Positions 24,401-32,801 of a stretch of 64,000 nucleotides of DNA are shown here, piece after piece (position 1 is the stretch's first letter; every line of letters starts with the position of its first letter). The position numbers and the translations under genes are program-made. Origin of the DNA: an uncultured Flavobacteriales bacterium (GTDB taxonomy: Bacteria > Bacteroidota > Bacteroidia > Flavobacteriales_G > Salibacteraceae); the NCBI GenBank assembly GCA_905479105.1, contig CAJQLE010000005.1:62001-126000 (forward strand), written 5' to 3'. The notes below the pieces were generated by a model. It searched no databases, was not told where the DNA came from, and saw only the letters and a list, made by a program, of their open reading frames with translations.

Positions 24401-25264
24401 CTAGTAGAATGCAACCTTATAAATGTTCATTCCACCATACCCCTTCAATCTGTTTGAAGACAGAAATACTGCAGAGCTATCGGGCAGCATCTTGAAATAG
24501 ATATCATTAGCTGGTGAATTGATTGGCTCATCCAATCTGTAGATAGTGCTATCGTCAGCACCCATTTTAAAATAATAGATGTCATAACCTCCATAGCCAC
24601 CAGCCCTATTACTGCTGAAAAACAACGTTTTGCCATCCGCAGAAATCTCTGGACTATCCTCATTATAGAGAGAATTTACGGCATTTGGAAGCGCCTCTGG
24701 TTTAGACCATTGACCATTATTATCGAGCTGAGTTTTGTAAAGATCAAAATGAAATTTATTCAACTTCTTATAAAGCACTTCCGCAGTAAAATACATTGTT
24801 TTACCATCAGCAGTCAATGAGGCGTGCCTGTGGTAATATTTAAAATTGATGCTTTTTGGATATTTTACTGGGACCGTAAATGCATTTCCTTCTTTGGTTG
24901 TAAACCATAAATCGTTGTCCTTGAAGAGAATTATTGTCTCCTCATTTTTTGATATATAAACTGGTGCTTCATGTTTATCGGTGTTCACGTTACTCACAAA
25001 TGTCTCCAATGGATGACCGTTTATCCCGTCCTGATTGAACCTACCCTCATTCAATCTTGCTAAATTGATATCTTCTCTAAATTGACCATCATCACCATCC
25101 AACTTTTTACCGGTAGAAGTATCTGATCGTGAAGTATAAAGCATGTATGTCCCATCATGGCTCATTACAGGATTGTATTCATTGAATTCAGAGTTTACCC
25201 CAGATCCAAGGTTGAACACCTCAAAATCATCGCTGAAATCACGCATAAAATCAGCAGACAACAC
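24401..25264 (-). CDS. PD40 beta-propeller protein; frame broken near its signal peptide
   Basis: 287 aa from a GTG at 25264. PD40/TolB-like propeller blades are clear: 'EYNPVMSHDGTYMLYTSRSD', 'RHASLTADGKTMYFTA', 'EDSPEISADGKTLFFSSNRAGGYGGYDIYYF', 'AVFLSSNRLKGYGGMNIYKV'. Such proteins are normally secreted. The frame itself has no signal peptide, but a good one lies directly upstream in another frame (25291-25380). Adding one base near 25285-25290 would join them. So either this gene was recently frameshifted, there is a sequencing error, or a -1 slip at GTGAAAC is used. Function of the intact protein unknown, probably extracytoplasmic binding. Confidence 0.75.
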   Translation of the reverse strand: MLSADFMRDFSDDFEVFNLGSGVNSEFNEYNPVMSHDGTYMLYTSRSDTSTGKKLDGDDGQFREDINLARLNEGRFNQDGINGHPLETFVSNVNTDKHEAPVYISKNEETIILFKDNDLWFTTKEGNAFTVPVKYPKSINFKYYHRHASLTADGKTMYFTAEVLYKKLNKFHFDLYKTQLDNNGQWSKPEALPNAVNSLYNEDSPEISADGKTLFFSSNRAGGYGGYDIYYFKMGADDSTIYRLDEPINSPANDIYFKMLPDSSAVFLSSNRLKGYGGMNIYKVAFY

Positions 25265-25290
25265 TGTGCCTTGAGGCGTTGAAGTTTCAC

Positions 25291-25380
25291 TTGAGTATAT
25301 CCCAGGTTTGAAAACATAAAAGCTGCCATGAGTGGAATTATGGCAAATTGAAAAAAACGGATATGGCTGTTGGCACTCAC
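25291..25380 (-). other. Orphan signal peptide belonging to the frameshifted PD40 gene
   Basis: From a GTG at 25380 the frame encodes a basic start (HIRFF), a hydrophobic core (FAIIPLMAAFMF) and a cleavage-like end (NLGYTQ). It then runs out of similarity and stops at 25195. It fits a Bacteroidota signal peptide placed exactly where the PD40 protein needs one. Confidence 0.55.
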
Positions 25381-25402
25381 TTTTACTTACTAATGTTCAT
25401 CA

Positions 25403-27067
25403 CTATTGTTGCGAAGGTTTAGATGATCGCATCAGGTAAAGAAGGCTAGCGAAGATAATTACGATTCCACAGCCAATAGCATTATACCATAGAAAGCCTA
25501 TATCTGTAGTGAAAAACATGCCTAAAACGACAGCTTCAGCAAGCAATGCAGCTATAAACACTTGAGCTCCTTTGGTATACTTCAGATAAAATGCGGCTAT
25601 GAAAATGCCCAATATGGTTCCGTAAAAGAGGGAGCCAAGGATGTTGACCAACTCAATTAAGTTATCCACCAACTGCGCTGCCAAAGCAAAAATGATGGCC
25701 ATAATTCCCCACCCCACGGTTAGCCATTGGCTGGTTCTAACGTCACCGTCTCTTTCTGTTTGATCACTGCGCAATCGTTTGACGAAATCATTCATCGTTG
25801 TCGAGCCAAGTGCATTCAGTTCTCCCGCAGTTGAAGACATGGCTGCGCTCAATATGACAGCCAACAGCAGACCAATAGCTCCATTCGGCAAGTTATCTAA
25901 GATCCAACGTATGAACACGTAGTCGGAGTCTTTCGTTTCAGCTGCAGGATCAACTTCTTTGGCTAAGGCTGCATATTCATCAGAAACAGCGGTTTGTTGA
26001 CTTTCTAAATCTTTCAGTGCTTGTTCATTGGCCATTATCCCCTGCTCCATCATCACGTGCTTCTCTTCTTGAATGCCATTGAACTTATAGACCAAGTCAT
26101 CTCCATCATCAGCTCGATCAGAATTGCTGACCAACTCGACTATGTTTTGATTGAAGTGAATTGGACGCTCAAAGTACTGGTAGAAGACAAACACCATCAC
26201 TCCCGTTAACAAGATGAAGAACTGCATCGGAATTTTAAGAATGGCGTTAAACATCAGTCCCATCCTACTCTCTCTCAAGCTTGAGCCTGAAATGTAGCGC
26301 TGCACTTGACTTTGGTCTGTTCCGAAATAACTCAAAGCCAAAAACAATCCTCCCGTTAATCCACTCCAAATGGTGTAGCGTTCGTTGAAGTCAAAGTCCC
26401 AGTTAATGATTTCCATTTTACGGTGCACTCCGGCCAGCTCAATCGCTTCGAGAAACGAAACATGAGGAGACAAGTAATCCAAGATCATGTAGAAGGTGTA
26501 AAACATGCCGCCCATGATTACAGCCATTTGCCATTTTTGGGTCAAGCTAACAGCCTTTGTACCGCCCGAAACGGTATAGATGATTACTAGAATACCGATC
26601 AGGATATTCATGGTGTTTAAATCCCAACCCAAAACTGTAGAAAGCACTATGGCAGGAGCATAAATGGTGATTCCAGCTGCTAATCCGCGTTGTACGAGAA
26701 ATAAAAATGCCGTAAATAAGCGCATTCGCAAATCAAATCGCTCCTCTAAGTATTCGTAAGCTGTGTAAACATTGAGTCTGTAGAATATCGGGATGATGGT
26801 AACAGAGAGTATCACCAAGGCCAAAGGCAAACCCAGATAAAACTGCAAAAATCCCATCCCGCTTTCAAAGGCTTGTCCTGGAGTAGACAAAAATGTAATC
26901 GCAGATGCTTGTGTTGCCATTACAGAAAGACCCACTGTTGCCCAATTGGCCTCTTGGCCACCGCGTAAATAAGAGTTTAGGTCAGCCTGTTTTCTGGTTT
27001 TCCAAGTCCCATAAATCACAATAAAGCCAAGCGTAAAGAGAAGTATTACCCAATCCAAACCGTTCAT
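25403..27067 (-). CDS. Sodium:solute symporter (SSS family)
   Basis: 554 aa from the ATG at 27067, about 13 hydrophobic segments. Family features: 'YLRGGQEANWATVGLSVMATQASAITFLSTPGQAF' near the N-terminus, 'GGTKAVSLTQKWQMAVIMGG', 'SYFGTDQSQVQRYISG', and 'AVILSAAMSSTAGELNALGSTTMNDFVKRL'. A large charged loop sits between segments 8 and 9 (about residues 330-385). The substrate is unknown; close relatives are sialic acid, sugar or nucleoside transporters. The ATG overlaps the stop of a 35-residue membrane peptide by four bases, and the PIG-L deacetylase is upstream, so it may import an amino sugar released by that enzyme. That last point is inference. Confidence 0.88.
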   Translation of the reverse strand: MNGLDWVILLFTLGFIVIYGTWKTRKQADLNSYLRGGQEANWATVGLSVMATQASAITFLSTPGQAFESGMGFLQFYLGLPLALVILSVTIIPIFYRLNVYTAYEYLEERFDLRMRLFTAFLFLVQRGLAAGITIYAPAIVLSTVLGWDLNTMNILIGILVIIYTVSGGTKAVSLTQKWQMAVIMGGMFYTFYMILDYLSPHVSFLEAIELAGVHRKMEIINWDFDFNERYTIWSGLTGGLFLALSYFGTDQSQVQRYISGSSLRESRMGLMFNAILKIPMQFFILLTGVMVFVFYQYFERPIHFNQNIVELVSNSDRADDGDDLVYKFNGIQEEKHVMMEQGIMANEQALKDLESQQTAVSDEYAALAKEVDPAAETKDSDYVFIRWILDNLPNGAIGLLLAVILSAAMSSTAGELNALGSTTMNDFVKRLRSDQTERDGDVRTSQWLTVGWGIMAIIFALAAQLVDNLIELVNILGSLFYGTILGIFIAAFYLKYTKGAQVFIAALLAEAVVLGMFFTTDIGFLWYNAIGCGIVIIFASLLYLMRSSKPSQQ

Positions 27068-27171
27068 AGAAAGTAGTTGCTGATTAGAGAATAGATGATT
27101 ATTTGGAGAATAAGAAACCCCAAGACAATGGTGTACACCAATTTCCAATTTTGCTTTTTCTCCTCTTCCAT
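27064..27171 (-). CDS. 35-residue single-span membrane protein between PIG-L and symporter
   Basis: A short gene easily missed. ATG at 27171 follows the PIG-L stop with no gap (TAAATG), and its TGA overlaps the symporter ATG by four bases (ATGA). The product has a charged start (MEEEKKQNWK), one hydrophobic helix of about 20 residues (VYTIVLGFLILQIIIYSLI) and a short end (SNYFL). The exact coupling to both neighbours is strong evidence that it is real. It may be an accessory subunit of the symporter, like other small helper peptides of transporters; this is inference. Confidence 0.75.
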   Translation of the reverse strand: MEEEKKQNWKLVYTIVLGFLILQIIIYSLISNYFL

Positions 27172-29643
27172 TTATGGTTGATATTCAATCAAGTTAGCAA
27201 ATAGCCTGTAAGCACCAGAAACTCCTGCGGGCAATTCTCTGAAAAATGAGATGCCCGTGTATTTGAAGCTTCCTTTGCCATATTTAGCTACTAAAAGACC
27301 ACCTTCTGCAGGATCTTCTCCTTTGTCATTCCAAGATATCAGAGGCTTATAGGCTTTATCCCACTCACTCGCAAAATACAGACCTCTCTCTTGCACCCAA
27401 CCGTTCCAATCTTCTGGACCGATGGCATTTGGCGTTGTTAAAACAGGATGCTTGGCATCCAAAATTTTCACTTCAGAATATTCGTCTGTCACTCTACTTC
27501 TTCCTAAATCAAGCTTGAATGGACCGATTTGATCAACTTTCAATCCGTAGGTTGTGTTATACTGAACAATCACGTTACCACCACCCATCGCATAAGCATT
27601 AAGCATATCCATGTTTGAAGCCAAATCTTGATTCACATTAAATGCGCGTATACCGACTACGATTGCCTTGAACTCTGCAAGATCAGTGAGCGTTAATCCA
27701 CCCAAATCTCTAGATTCCACATCGTATCCCATCTGAATCAATGCTTCATCAACCTCATCACCTGAACCATCAACATACAGCACTTTGGCATTGGGTGTTA
27801 CTTTCAAATCTAATGGCACCAATTTAACGCTAGCCTTTGTGTGGATTGTGTTTTCGGGTATGTGATCGTATGCAATCACGCTTGAAGACTGACTGATCAT
27901 TTTACCCTCAACATTCATTGAAAACTCCACAGCACCTTCAATTGCACTCTCTGAAGGAGAAAGCGTTAACGAGAAAACCTTGCGTTGGCCATTCTTGAGG
28001 TCAAAGTTTTCTAATGATTGATCCAGTGACCAGCCTTCCGGTAACTTGACATTCAATCCGACATTCTCCAAATCTTTATGTGCTAAAACTTCAACATCAA
28101 TAGAAGACTGAGCGCCTTTTGGAACAACTAAGGCTTTCGCTTTAGGATTGATTGAAGCCGCATTCACAAAAAGCATAGGTTGGGTAATCCCTCCTATGGA
28201 TCTATCATTCCATTTGCGGTGCATAGTAGATTGTCCTTTCACAAACTGGTTATCAACCTTAATGAGGTATTCGATAATCTCATCGCTTTTAAAAGGCAAT
28301 CCGATTTCATTCTTTTTATCAATTCCATACAACCAGCCATCGTGATCGTTCGCTAACCAAAACGGATTTGATGATTCATTTGATGCTTTAAATGAATCAA
28401 TCCAAGTAACTGATTCATTTGACTTTAAAGTAACAGATGTATCAATGACTGAATGCTTAAATTCGACCGTTTGATCTGTAGCAGAACTGTTAAAAACATC
28501 CACTGTAACTTCATATTCTGAACCCACAACAACCCCTTCTTGCCCCGCTGAAACTTCAACACGAATTCCGCTCAAATCCGATTTCAGATTATTGATGCGT
28601 TGAATCACTATGTACATGTCTTGCGCTTCGGCCCACATGTTTCTTTGCGCCATCATCGGATAAAAATTCTTCTTTAGGTTTTCGAAGTTGGCATTGCGAT
28701 CGGTGAAATTGAATTCACTTACCACTTTTGCCAATGCGGCTGCATGGCCTGGTGATTGTTTCCAAATGCCTTGAACATCTTCAAAAGGAGTATCGGTCCA
28801 TTCGCCTTTCACTAGAGATAAATACTCTAATTGGCTTCCTCTAGCTCTCATAGTACCGAATGCTTGACAGCGATGCTTGCTTCTGGCCAGTGATGCTATT
28901 TCATTCATGCTATATCCAAGCAAGTCATTGTAACCCCCCACATCAACGCGGAGCATATTTCTTTCTTTCAATCCTGCATCATCCAAATCATCCAATGACT
29001 TGTCCCACCAAGAAGATGTATTGTGATATAAATACTCTGGTTGCCACGGTTGAAGAGCAGTCAGCTGCTCAGGAAATGCAGAAGGATCAGCCGCTAGATC
29101 AAATGCTTCTTCAGCCAATATAGCGGAAGCCTCATGATGACCATGCCCTGCCCTGCTTGTTGGAGGGAAACGTGTAATGATCATATGAGGTCTGAACTTT
29201 CGGATCACATACACCACGTCATGCAGCACTTCTTCTTTGCCCCAAAACTCAAAACTTTCTTCAGCGCTTTTTGAATATCCAAAGTCAATGGCCCGAGTAA
29301 AAAACTGCTCACCTCCATCTATTTTCCGTGCCTCTAAAAGCTCGTATGACCGGATTAATCCTAGCCCATCTCCTTTTTCATCACCGATCAGATTTTGACC
29401 ACCTTGTCCCCGAGTGAGCGATAAATAAGCTGTTTCGATGTGCTGATCATTCTCTAGCCAAGAGATCAATCGCGTATTCTCATCATCCGGATGTGCCGCC
29501 AAATAAAGTACGCGCACTCCTTTTTGAAGTTCTTGTATATCCTTATAAATGTCAACTGTGCTCTTGAGCTCATAGTCTTGGGCACTCGCATTAAATGCCA
29601 TTGACAATAGCAGCCCGTAAATCAATCCTTTCTTCATTCTCAT
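27172..29643 (-). CDS. Secreted PIG-L family deacetylase, multidomain
   Basis: About 823 aa from the ATG at 29643; a TTG at 29667 would add eight non-signal residues. Signal peptide ('LLSMAFNASAQ'), then a PIG-L/LmbE zinc deacetylase domain in residues about 45-270 with 'LYLAAHPDDENTRLISWL' and 'RAGHGHHEASAILAEEAF'. The rest, to 823, holds beta-sandwich regions ('VEVSAGQEGVVVGSEYEVTVDVFN', 'NVGLNVKLPEGW') and a C-terminal glutamine-amidotransferase-like fold ('IVVGIRAFNVNQDL', 'GGGNVIVQYN'). The enzyme should remove N-acetyl groups from amino sugars outside the cytoplasm. It leads an operon with the small membrane peptide and the symporter. Confidence 0.87.
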   Translation of the reverse strand: MRMKKGLIYGLLLSMAFNASAQDYELKSTVDIYKDIQELQKGVRVLYLAAHPDDENTRLISWLENDQHIETAYLSLTRGQGGQNLIGDEKGDGLGLIRSYELLEARKIDGGEQFFTRAIDFGYSKSAEESFEFWGKEEVLHDVVYVIRKFRPHMIITRFPPTSRAGHGHHEASAILAEEAFDLAADPSAFPEQLTALQPWQPEYLYHNTSSWWDKSLDDLDDAGLKERNMLRVDVGGYNDLLGYSMNEIASLARSKHRCQAFGTMRARGSQLEYLSLVKGEWTDTPFEDVQGIWKQSPGHAAALAKVVSEFNFTDRNANFENLKKNFYPMMAQRNMWAEAQDMYIVIQRINNLKSDLSGIRVEVSAGQEGVVVGSEYEVTVDVFNSSATDQTVEFKHSVIDTSVTLKSNESVTWIDSFKASNESSNPFWLANDHDGWLYGIDKKNEIGLPFKSDEIIEYLIKVDNQFVKGQSTMHRKWNDRSIGGITQPMLFVNAASINPKAKALVVPKGAQSSIDVEVLAHKDLENVGLNVKLPEGWSLDQSLENFDLKNGQRKVFSLTLSPSESAIEGAVEFSMNVEGKMISQSSSVIAYDHIPENTIHTKASVKLVPLDLKVTPNAKVLYVDGSGDEVDEALIQMGYDVESRDLGGLTLTDLAEFKAIVVGIRAFNVNQDLASNMDMLNAYAMGGGNVIVQYNTTYGLKVDQIGPFKLDLGRSRVTDEYSEVKILDAKHPVLTTPNAIGPEDWNGWVQERGLYFASEWDKAYKPLISWNDKGEDPAEGGLLVAKYGKGSFKYTGISFFRELPAGVSGAYRLFANLIEYQP

Positions 29644-29707
29644 TAAAACTTCATTTTCGCACCTCAAAGAAACAATTTCGTTCTACTTTGACGTTTCTTT
29701 TTAGCAC

Positions 29708-31042
29708 ATGAATCTTTTTCCAACGACATATATCCTATTTAGTTCATTTCTTCTATTGCTTAGTACTGCCAAAGCACAGGAGAAATTTTCTAGTGATATT
29801 CTTGGAAACCCAAATAAATTCAGCACATTTTTTGAAGAAACACTACCCATTACTGAAGTTGAGATTTACCAATACAACAACGCTGCTCAAAGTATTTTAC
29901 TTGAAAACGGATACGCCAAGTATCAATTTGAAAACAACAACGACTGGCCTCCTCAAGGCCTCAATGTAGTGCCAACGGAAGTAACGGTGATTTTCACGCA
30001 GTATCCCAAGCACAAAAGCTTTTGGCTCACTGACTATCATTGGCTACTTGCTAAACGATTAGAAGAATTGTTCAGTTTAGATTCAGCATTGAACGACACT
30101 TCTATTGTTTACAACATTGTGATGCAAACCGATTGTGAGAATGAGTTTGAAGCCATGCAGCTGTTTCATGGCATTGAGGTGAAGTATCAGGTCATAGTGG
30201 AGGAAGAAGTGATTCTGGAGGAAGAAATTGAATCAGTAACCAAGGCTAAAACTTCCGGCTCAAGCACTCAATCTAAAAAGGTCAAGCGCTTTATGGCGCG
30301 GCAGAAATACTACACCGACTCCACCGTCTATACTGTATTAGATCGGCATCCTGAGTGGCAAAACACGGTGATGGTAATTGACTGGACCGGCAGCATGTAC
30401 GGCTACGGAGCCGAGTCTGTGCTGTGGCAAGCGATGAACGAATCAAAAAGTGGAATAGAGAAAATCGCCTTGTTTAATGATGGCGACAAGAAGAAAAACC
30501 GCAAGAAAGAATTGGGAAGAACGGGCGGTATTTACATTGAGAAAACTACACCTATCAGCAAAACAATTAAACTCTTCAACAGGGTTAAAAACAAAGGCAC
30601 TGGAGGCGACAGTCCTGAAAACGATGTTGAAGCCATTGCCACCACGCTGGCAGCGTCTCCTCAATCTGAAAGCGTGATATTGATTGCTGACAATCAAAGC
30701 TGTGTCAGAGATTTTGCACTCATTAATTGCATTGACAAACCTGTGCACGTGGTGCTTTGTGGCACGCACAAAGGCATTAATGCACAGTATTTAAATATTG
30801 CTTGGCGCACAGGTGGAAGCATCCATACCAAGGAATGGGATCTGGATAATATTCAGGAGTTAGTAGCTCAACAAAACATCGTCATAGAAGGCATCAGGTA
30901 CATCCGAACCATAGACAATTTATTGCTTCCTGAAGATCGATTTGCTAACAGATTTGGATATTGTGACCGCTATTACAAAGCACCAAGAAGAAAACAGAAA
31001 TCTAAAAAAAGGAAGGAACCTCAATGCTACTTCACCGAATAA
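29708..31042 (+). CDS. Secreted von Willebrand factor A-like protein of unknown role
   Basis: 444 aa, signal peptide ('LLLSTAKAQ'). Residues about 215-390 look like a VWA domain: 'NTVMVIDWTGSMYGYG' resembles the MIDAS loop DxSxS but with D-W-T-G-S, 'GTGGDSPENDVEAIATTL' supplies the second MIDAS threonine and the third aspartate, and 'SVILIADNQSCVRDF' is the next strand. The N-terminal 200 residues have no match I recognise ('EVTVIFTQYPKHKSFW'). The C-terminus is basic ('RRKQKSKKRK'). It probably binds a divalent metal and a protein partner. It stands alone; the next gene follows by 12 bases and may be read through. Confidence 0.65.
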   Translation: MNLFPTTYILFSSFLLLLSTAKAQEKFSSDILGNPNKFSTFFEETLPITEVEIYQYNNAAQSILLENGYAKYQFENNNDWPPQGLNVVPTEVTVIFTQYPKHKSFWLTDYHWLLAKRLEELFSLDSALNDTSIVYNIVMQTDCENEFEAMQLFHGIEVKYQVIVEEEVILEEEIESVTKAKTSGSSTQSKKVKRFMARQKYYTDSTVYTVLDRHPEWQNTVMVIDWTGSMYGYGAESVLWQAMNESKSGIEKIALFNDGDKKKNRKKELGRTGGIYIEKTTPISKTIKLFNRVKNKGTGGDSPENDVEAIATTLAASPQSESVILIADNQSCVRDFALINCIDKPVHVVLCGTHKGINAQYLNIAWRTGGSIHTKEWDLDNIQELVAQQNIVIEGIRYIRTIDNLLLPEDRFANRFGYCDRYYKAPRRKQKSKKRKEPQCYFTE

Positions 31043-31054
31043 TTCTTTTATAAA

Positions 31055-31477
31055 ATGAACGCACTTACACCGTTTCATCTGGCTATTCCAGTCAATGATT
31101 TAGACCAAACAAGATCATTCTACCGTGAAACACTCAACTGTGAGGAAGGGCGAAGCAGCGATCATTGGGTAGATTTTAACTTCTTTGGACATCAATTGGT
31201 GTTGCACATGTCTGATCAAGCAAAGGCTGTAGTTGCTTCAAATCCCGTGGACGGACACGATGTGCCTGTGCCGCATTTTGGAGTGGTGCTTGAATGGGGC
31301 ATTTGGACTTCTTTGGCAGAACGGCTCAAGGGGCAAGGAATTCAATTCGTGATTGAACCTTACATCCGATTCAAAGGACAAATGGGTGAGCAAGCTACCA
31401 TGTTCTTTTATGATCCTTCTGGAAACGCCCTTGAATTCAAGGCATTCAAAGACAGCAGCCAGATTTTTGCGAAATAG
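31055..31477 (+). CDS. VOC (glyoxalase/dioxygenase superfamily) protein
   Basis: 140 aa with two beta-alpha-beta-beta-beta repeats: '[28 protein letters not shown]' starts the first and '[28 protein letters not shown]' the second, and it ends '[17 protein letters not shown]'. The metal ligands expected in the fold are H at the start of each repeat and E in 'LEFK', all present. Homologues are often annotated as glyoxalase-related dioxygenases. The reaction is unknown. It overlaps nothing and converges on yebC with two bases between stops. Confidence 0.85.
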   Translation: MNALTPFHLAIPVNDLDQTRSFYRETLNCEEGRSSDHWVDFNFFGHQLVLHMSDQAKAVVASNPVDGHDVPVPHFGVVLEWGIWTSLAERLKGQGIQFVIEPYIRFKGQMGEQATMFFYDPSGNALEFKAFKDSSQIFAK

Positions 31478-31479
31478 GT

Positions 31480-32190
31480 TTATGCGATGTTGGTGAACAC
31501 AGCCTGCACATCATCGTCTTCTTCCAATTTATCCAACATTTTTTCAATCTCTTCTAACTGATCATCGCTGAATTCGACTGGTGATGTTGGAATACGCTGC
31601 AAGTTGGCTTTATCGATTTCAATTCCTTTTGCATCAAAGGCATCATTCATCGAACCAAAATTGGTGTAATCAGCATAGGCGTATATCGTGCCTTCGTTCT
31701 CGATAATTTCTTCCAGGCCAGCGTCAATCAATTCAAACTCCAGTTCTTCCACATCCAATCCTTCTGGTTTTTCAAATTGAAAAACGGCCTTTCTGTTGAA
31801 CATAAATTCAAGTGAGCTTGTAGGAACCAATGCACCACCTTGCTTGGTAAAGTAATGCTTTACGTTGGCAATGGTTCGCGTAGTATTGTCAGAAGCACAC
31901 TCTACAAACACCAATACACCGTGTGGGCCTTTGCCTTCATAGTTGATCTCTGTATAGTCTGCTGCATCTTTTCCTTCAGCACGCTTAATGGCTGATTCAA
32001 TATTGTCCTTCGGCATATTCTGAGCCTTGGCGTTTTGAATGGCTGAGCGCAACGAAGCATTCATATCTGGATCACCTCCACCCTCTTTGGCGGCCATTGT
32101 AATGGCCTTAGCCAACTTTGGAAATATGCGAGACATCTTGTCCCATCTTTTTTCTTTGGCTGCTCTCCGATACTCAAACGCTCTTCCCAT
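31480..32190 (-). CDS. yebC: YebC/PmpR family protein
   Basis: 236 aa with the standard family start '[68 protein letters not shown]' and '[33 protein letters not shown]'. YebC proteins have been described as DNA-binding regulators and, more recently, as factors that help ribosomes through difficult proline stretches. The end is acidic ('[18 protein letters not shown]'). It is monocistronic and divergent from the next lipoprotein gene, with about 100 AT-rich bases between. Confidence 0.95.
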   Translation of the reverse strand: MGRAFEYRRAAKEKRWDKMSRIFPKLAKAITMAAKEGGGDPDMNASLRSAIQNAKAQNMPKDNIESAIKRAEGKDAADYTEINYEGKGPHGVLVFVECASDNTTRTIANVKHYFTKQGGALVPTSSLEFMFNRKAVFQFEKPEGLDVEELEFELIDAGLEEIIENEGTIYAYADYTNFGSMNDAFDAKGIEIDKANLQRIPTSPVEFSDDQLEEIEKMLDKLEEDDDVQAVFTNIA

Positions 32191-32288
32191 GATGATTCAA
32201 ATTAGAGAGCGAAAATAACCACTTGATTTTTTTCATAATGAATAATAATTGATAATATATCTCCGTTACCCCGAAAAATCAAAAACAC

Positions 32289-32729
32289 ATGAAACCGCAC
32301 ACCGCAATTCTTTTCGCCATCGGCATCATCTTCCTTTCTTCTTGCAAAAAATTAGATGAAGAAGTCCAGGGTTATTTCTTCATACAAAACGCAGACAATG
32401 AACAATATACACTCTACATCAACGACAAGGAAGTTGGGATTCTGGAGGAGAGCCCTGTTATTCCGCTGATTTGCTTTGACTCTACCTTGGTTCAAACAAC
32501 GCTTTTCACCATCGAGAACAAAAAGAACAACTTCGTATTAGAAAATGCCAACGGTGAAAAAGTAGCATCTGGAAAATTTACAATTAAAGAGAATAGCTTT
32601 TCATCCAGTTCTGAGGCCAACTTTGGCGCCACTTACGTGAACCATAGCCGCGAACAAAACTCCATCATCATGGGCTTCAATGTTGATGAGCCCGTATCTG
32701 AATACACCAATCAGTGTGTGTTAGAATAA
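32289..32729 (+). CDS. Small lipoprotein of unknown function
   Basis: 146 aa. Signal and lipobox ('IIFLSSCKK') are clear. The mature part has a short PEGA-like beta pattern ('GYFFIQNADNEQYTLYINDKEVGIL') and a following 'FVLENANGEKVASGKFTIKENSF'. No family is recognised. It is followed by a long structured hairpin before the methyltransferase gene. Confidence 0.6.
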   Translation: MKPHTAILFAIGIIFLSSCKKLDEEVQGYFFIQNADNEQYTLYINDKEVGILEESPVIPLICFDSTLVQTTLFTIENKKNNFVLENANGEKVASGKFTIKENSFSSSSEANFGATYVNHSREQNSIIMGFNVDEPVSEYTNQCVLE

Positions 32730-32746
32730 ACCTTGAGATGCATCGC

Positions 32747-32795
32747 TTCTTAGTGCCGGTGTGGGCTTTAAGCCTATACTTGCACTAAGAATTTT
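32747..32795 (+). terminator. Two-tier hairpin with T tail between lipoprotein and methyltransferase genes
   Basis: TTCTTAGTGC (32747-32756) pairs perfectly with GCACTAAGAA (32782-32791), with an inner GGGCTT/AAGCCT stem, followed by TTTT. The likely role is terminator of the lipoprotein gene. It ends seven bases before the TTG start of the downstream gene, so it also could influence that start. Confidence 0.6.
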
Positions 32796-32801
32796 ACCGC
32801 A

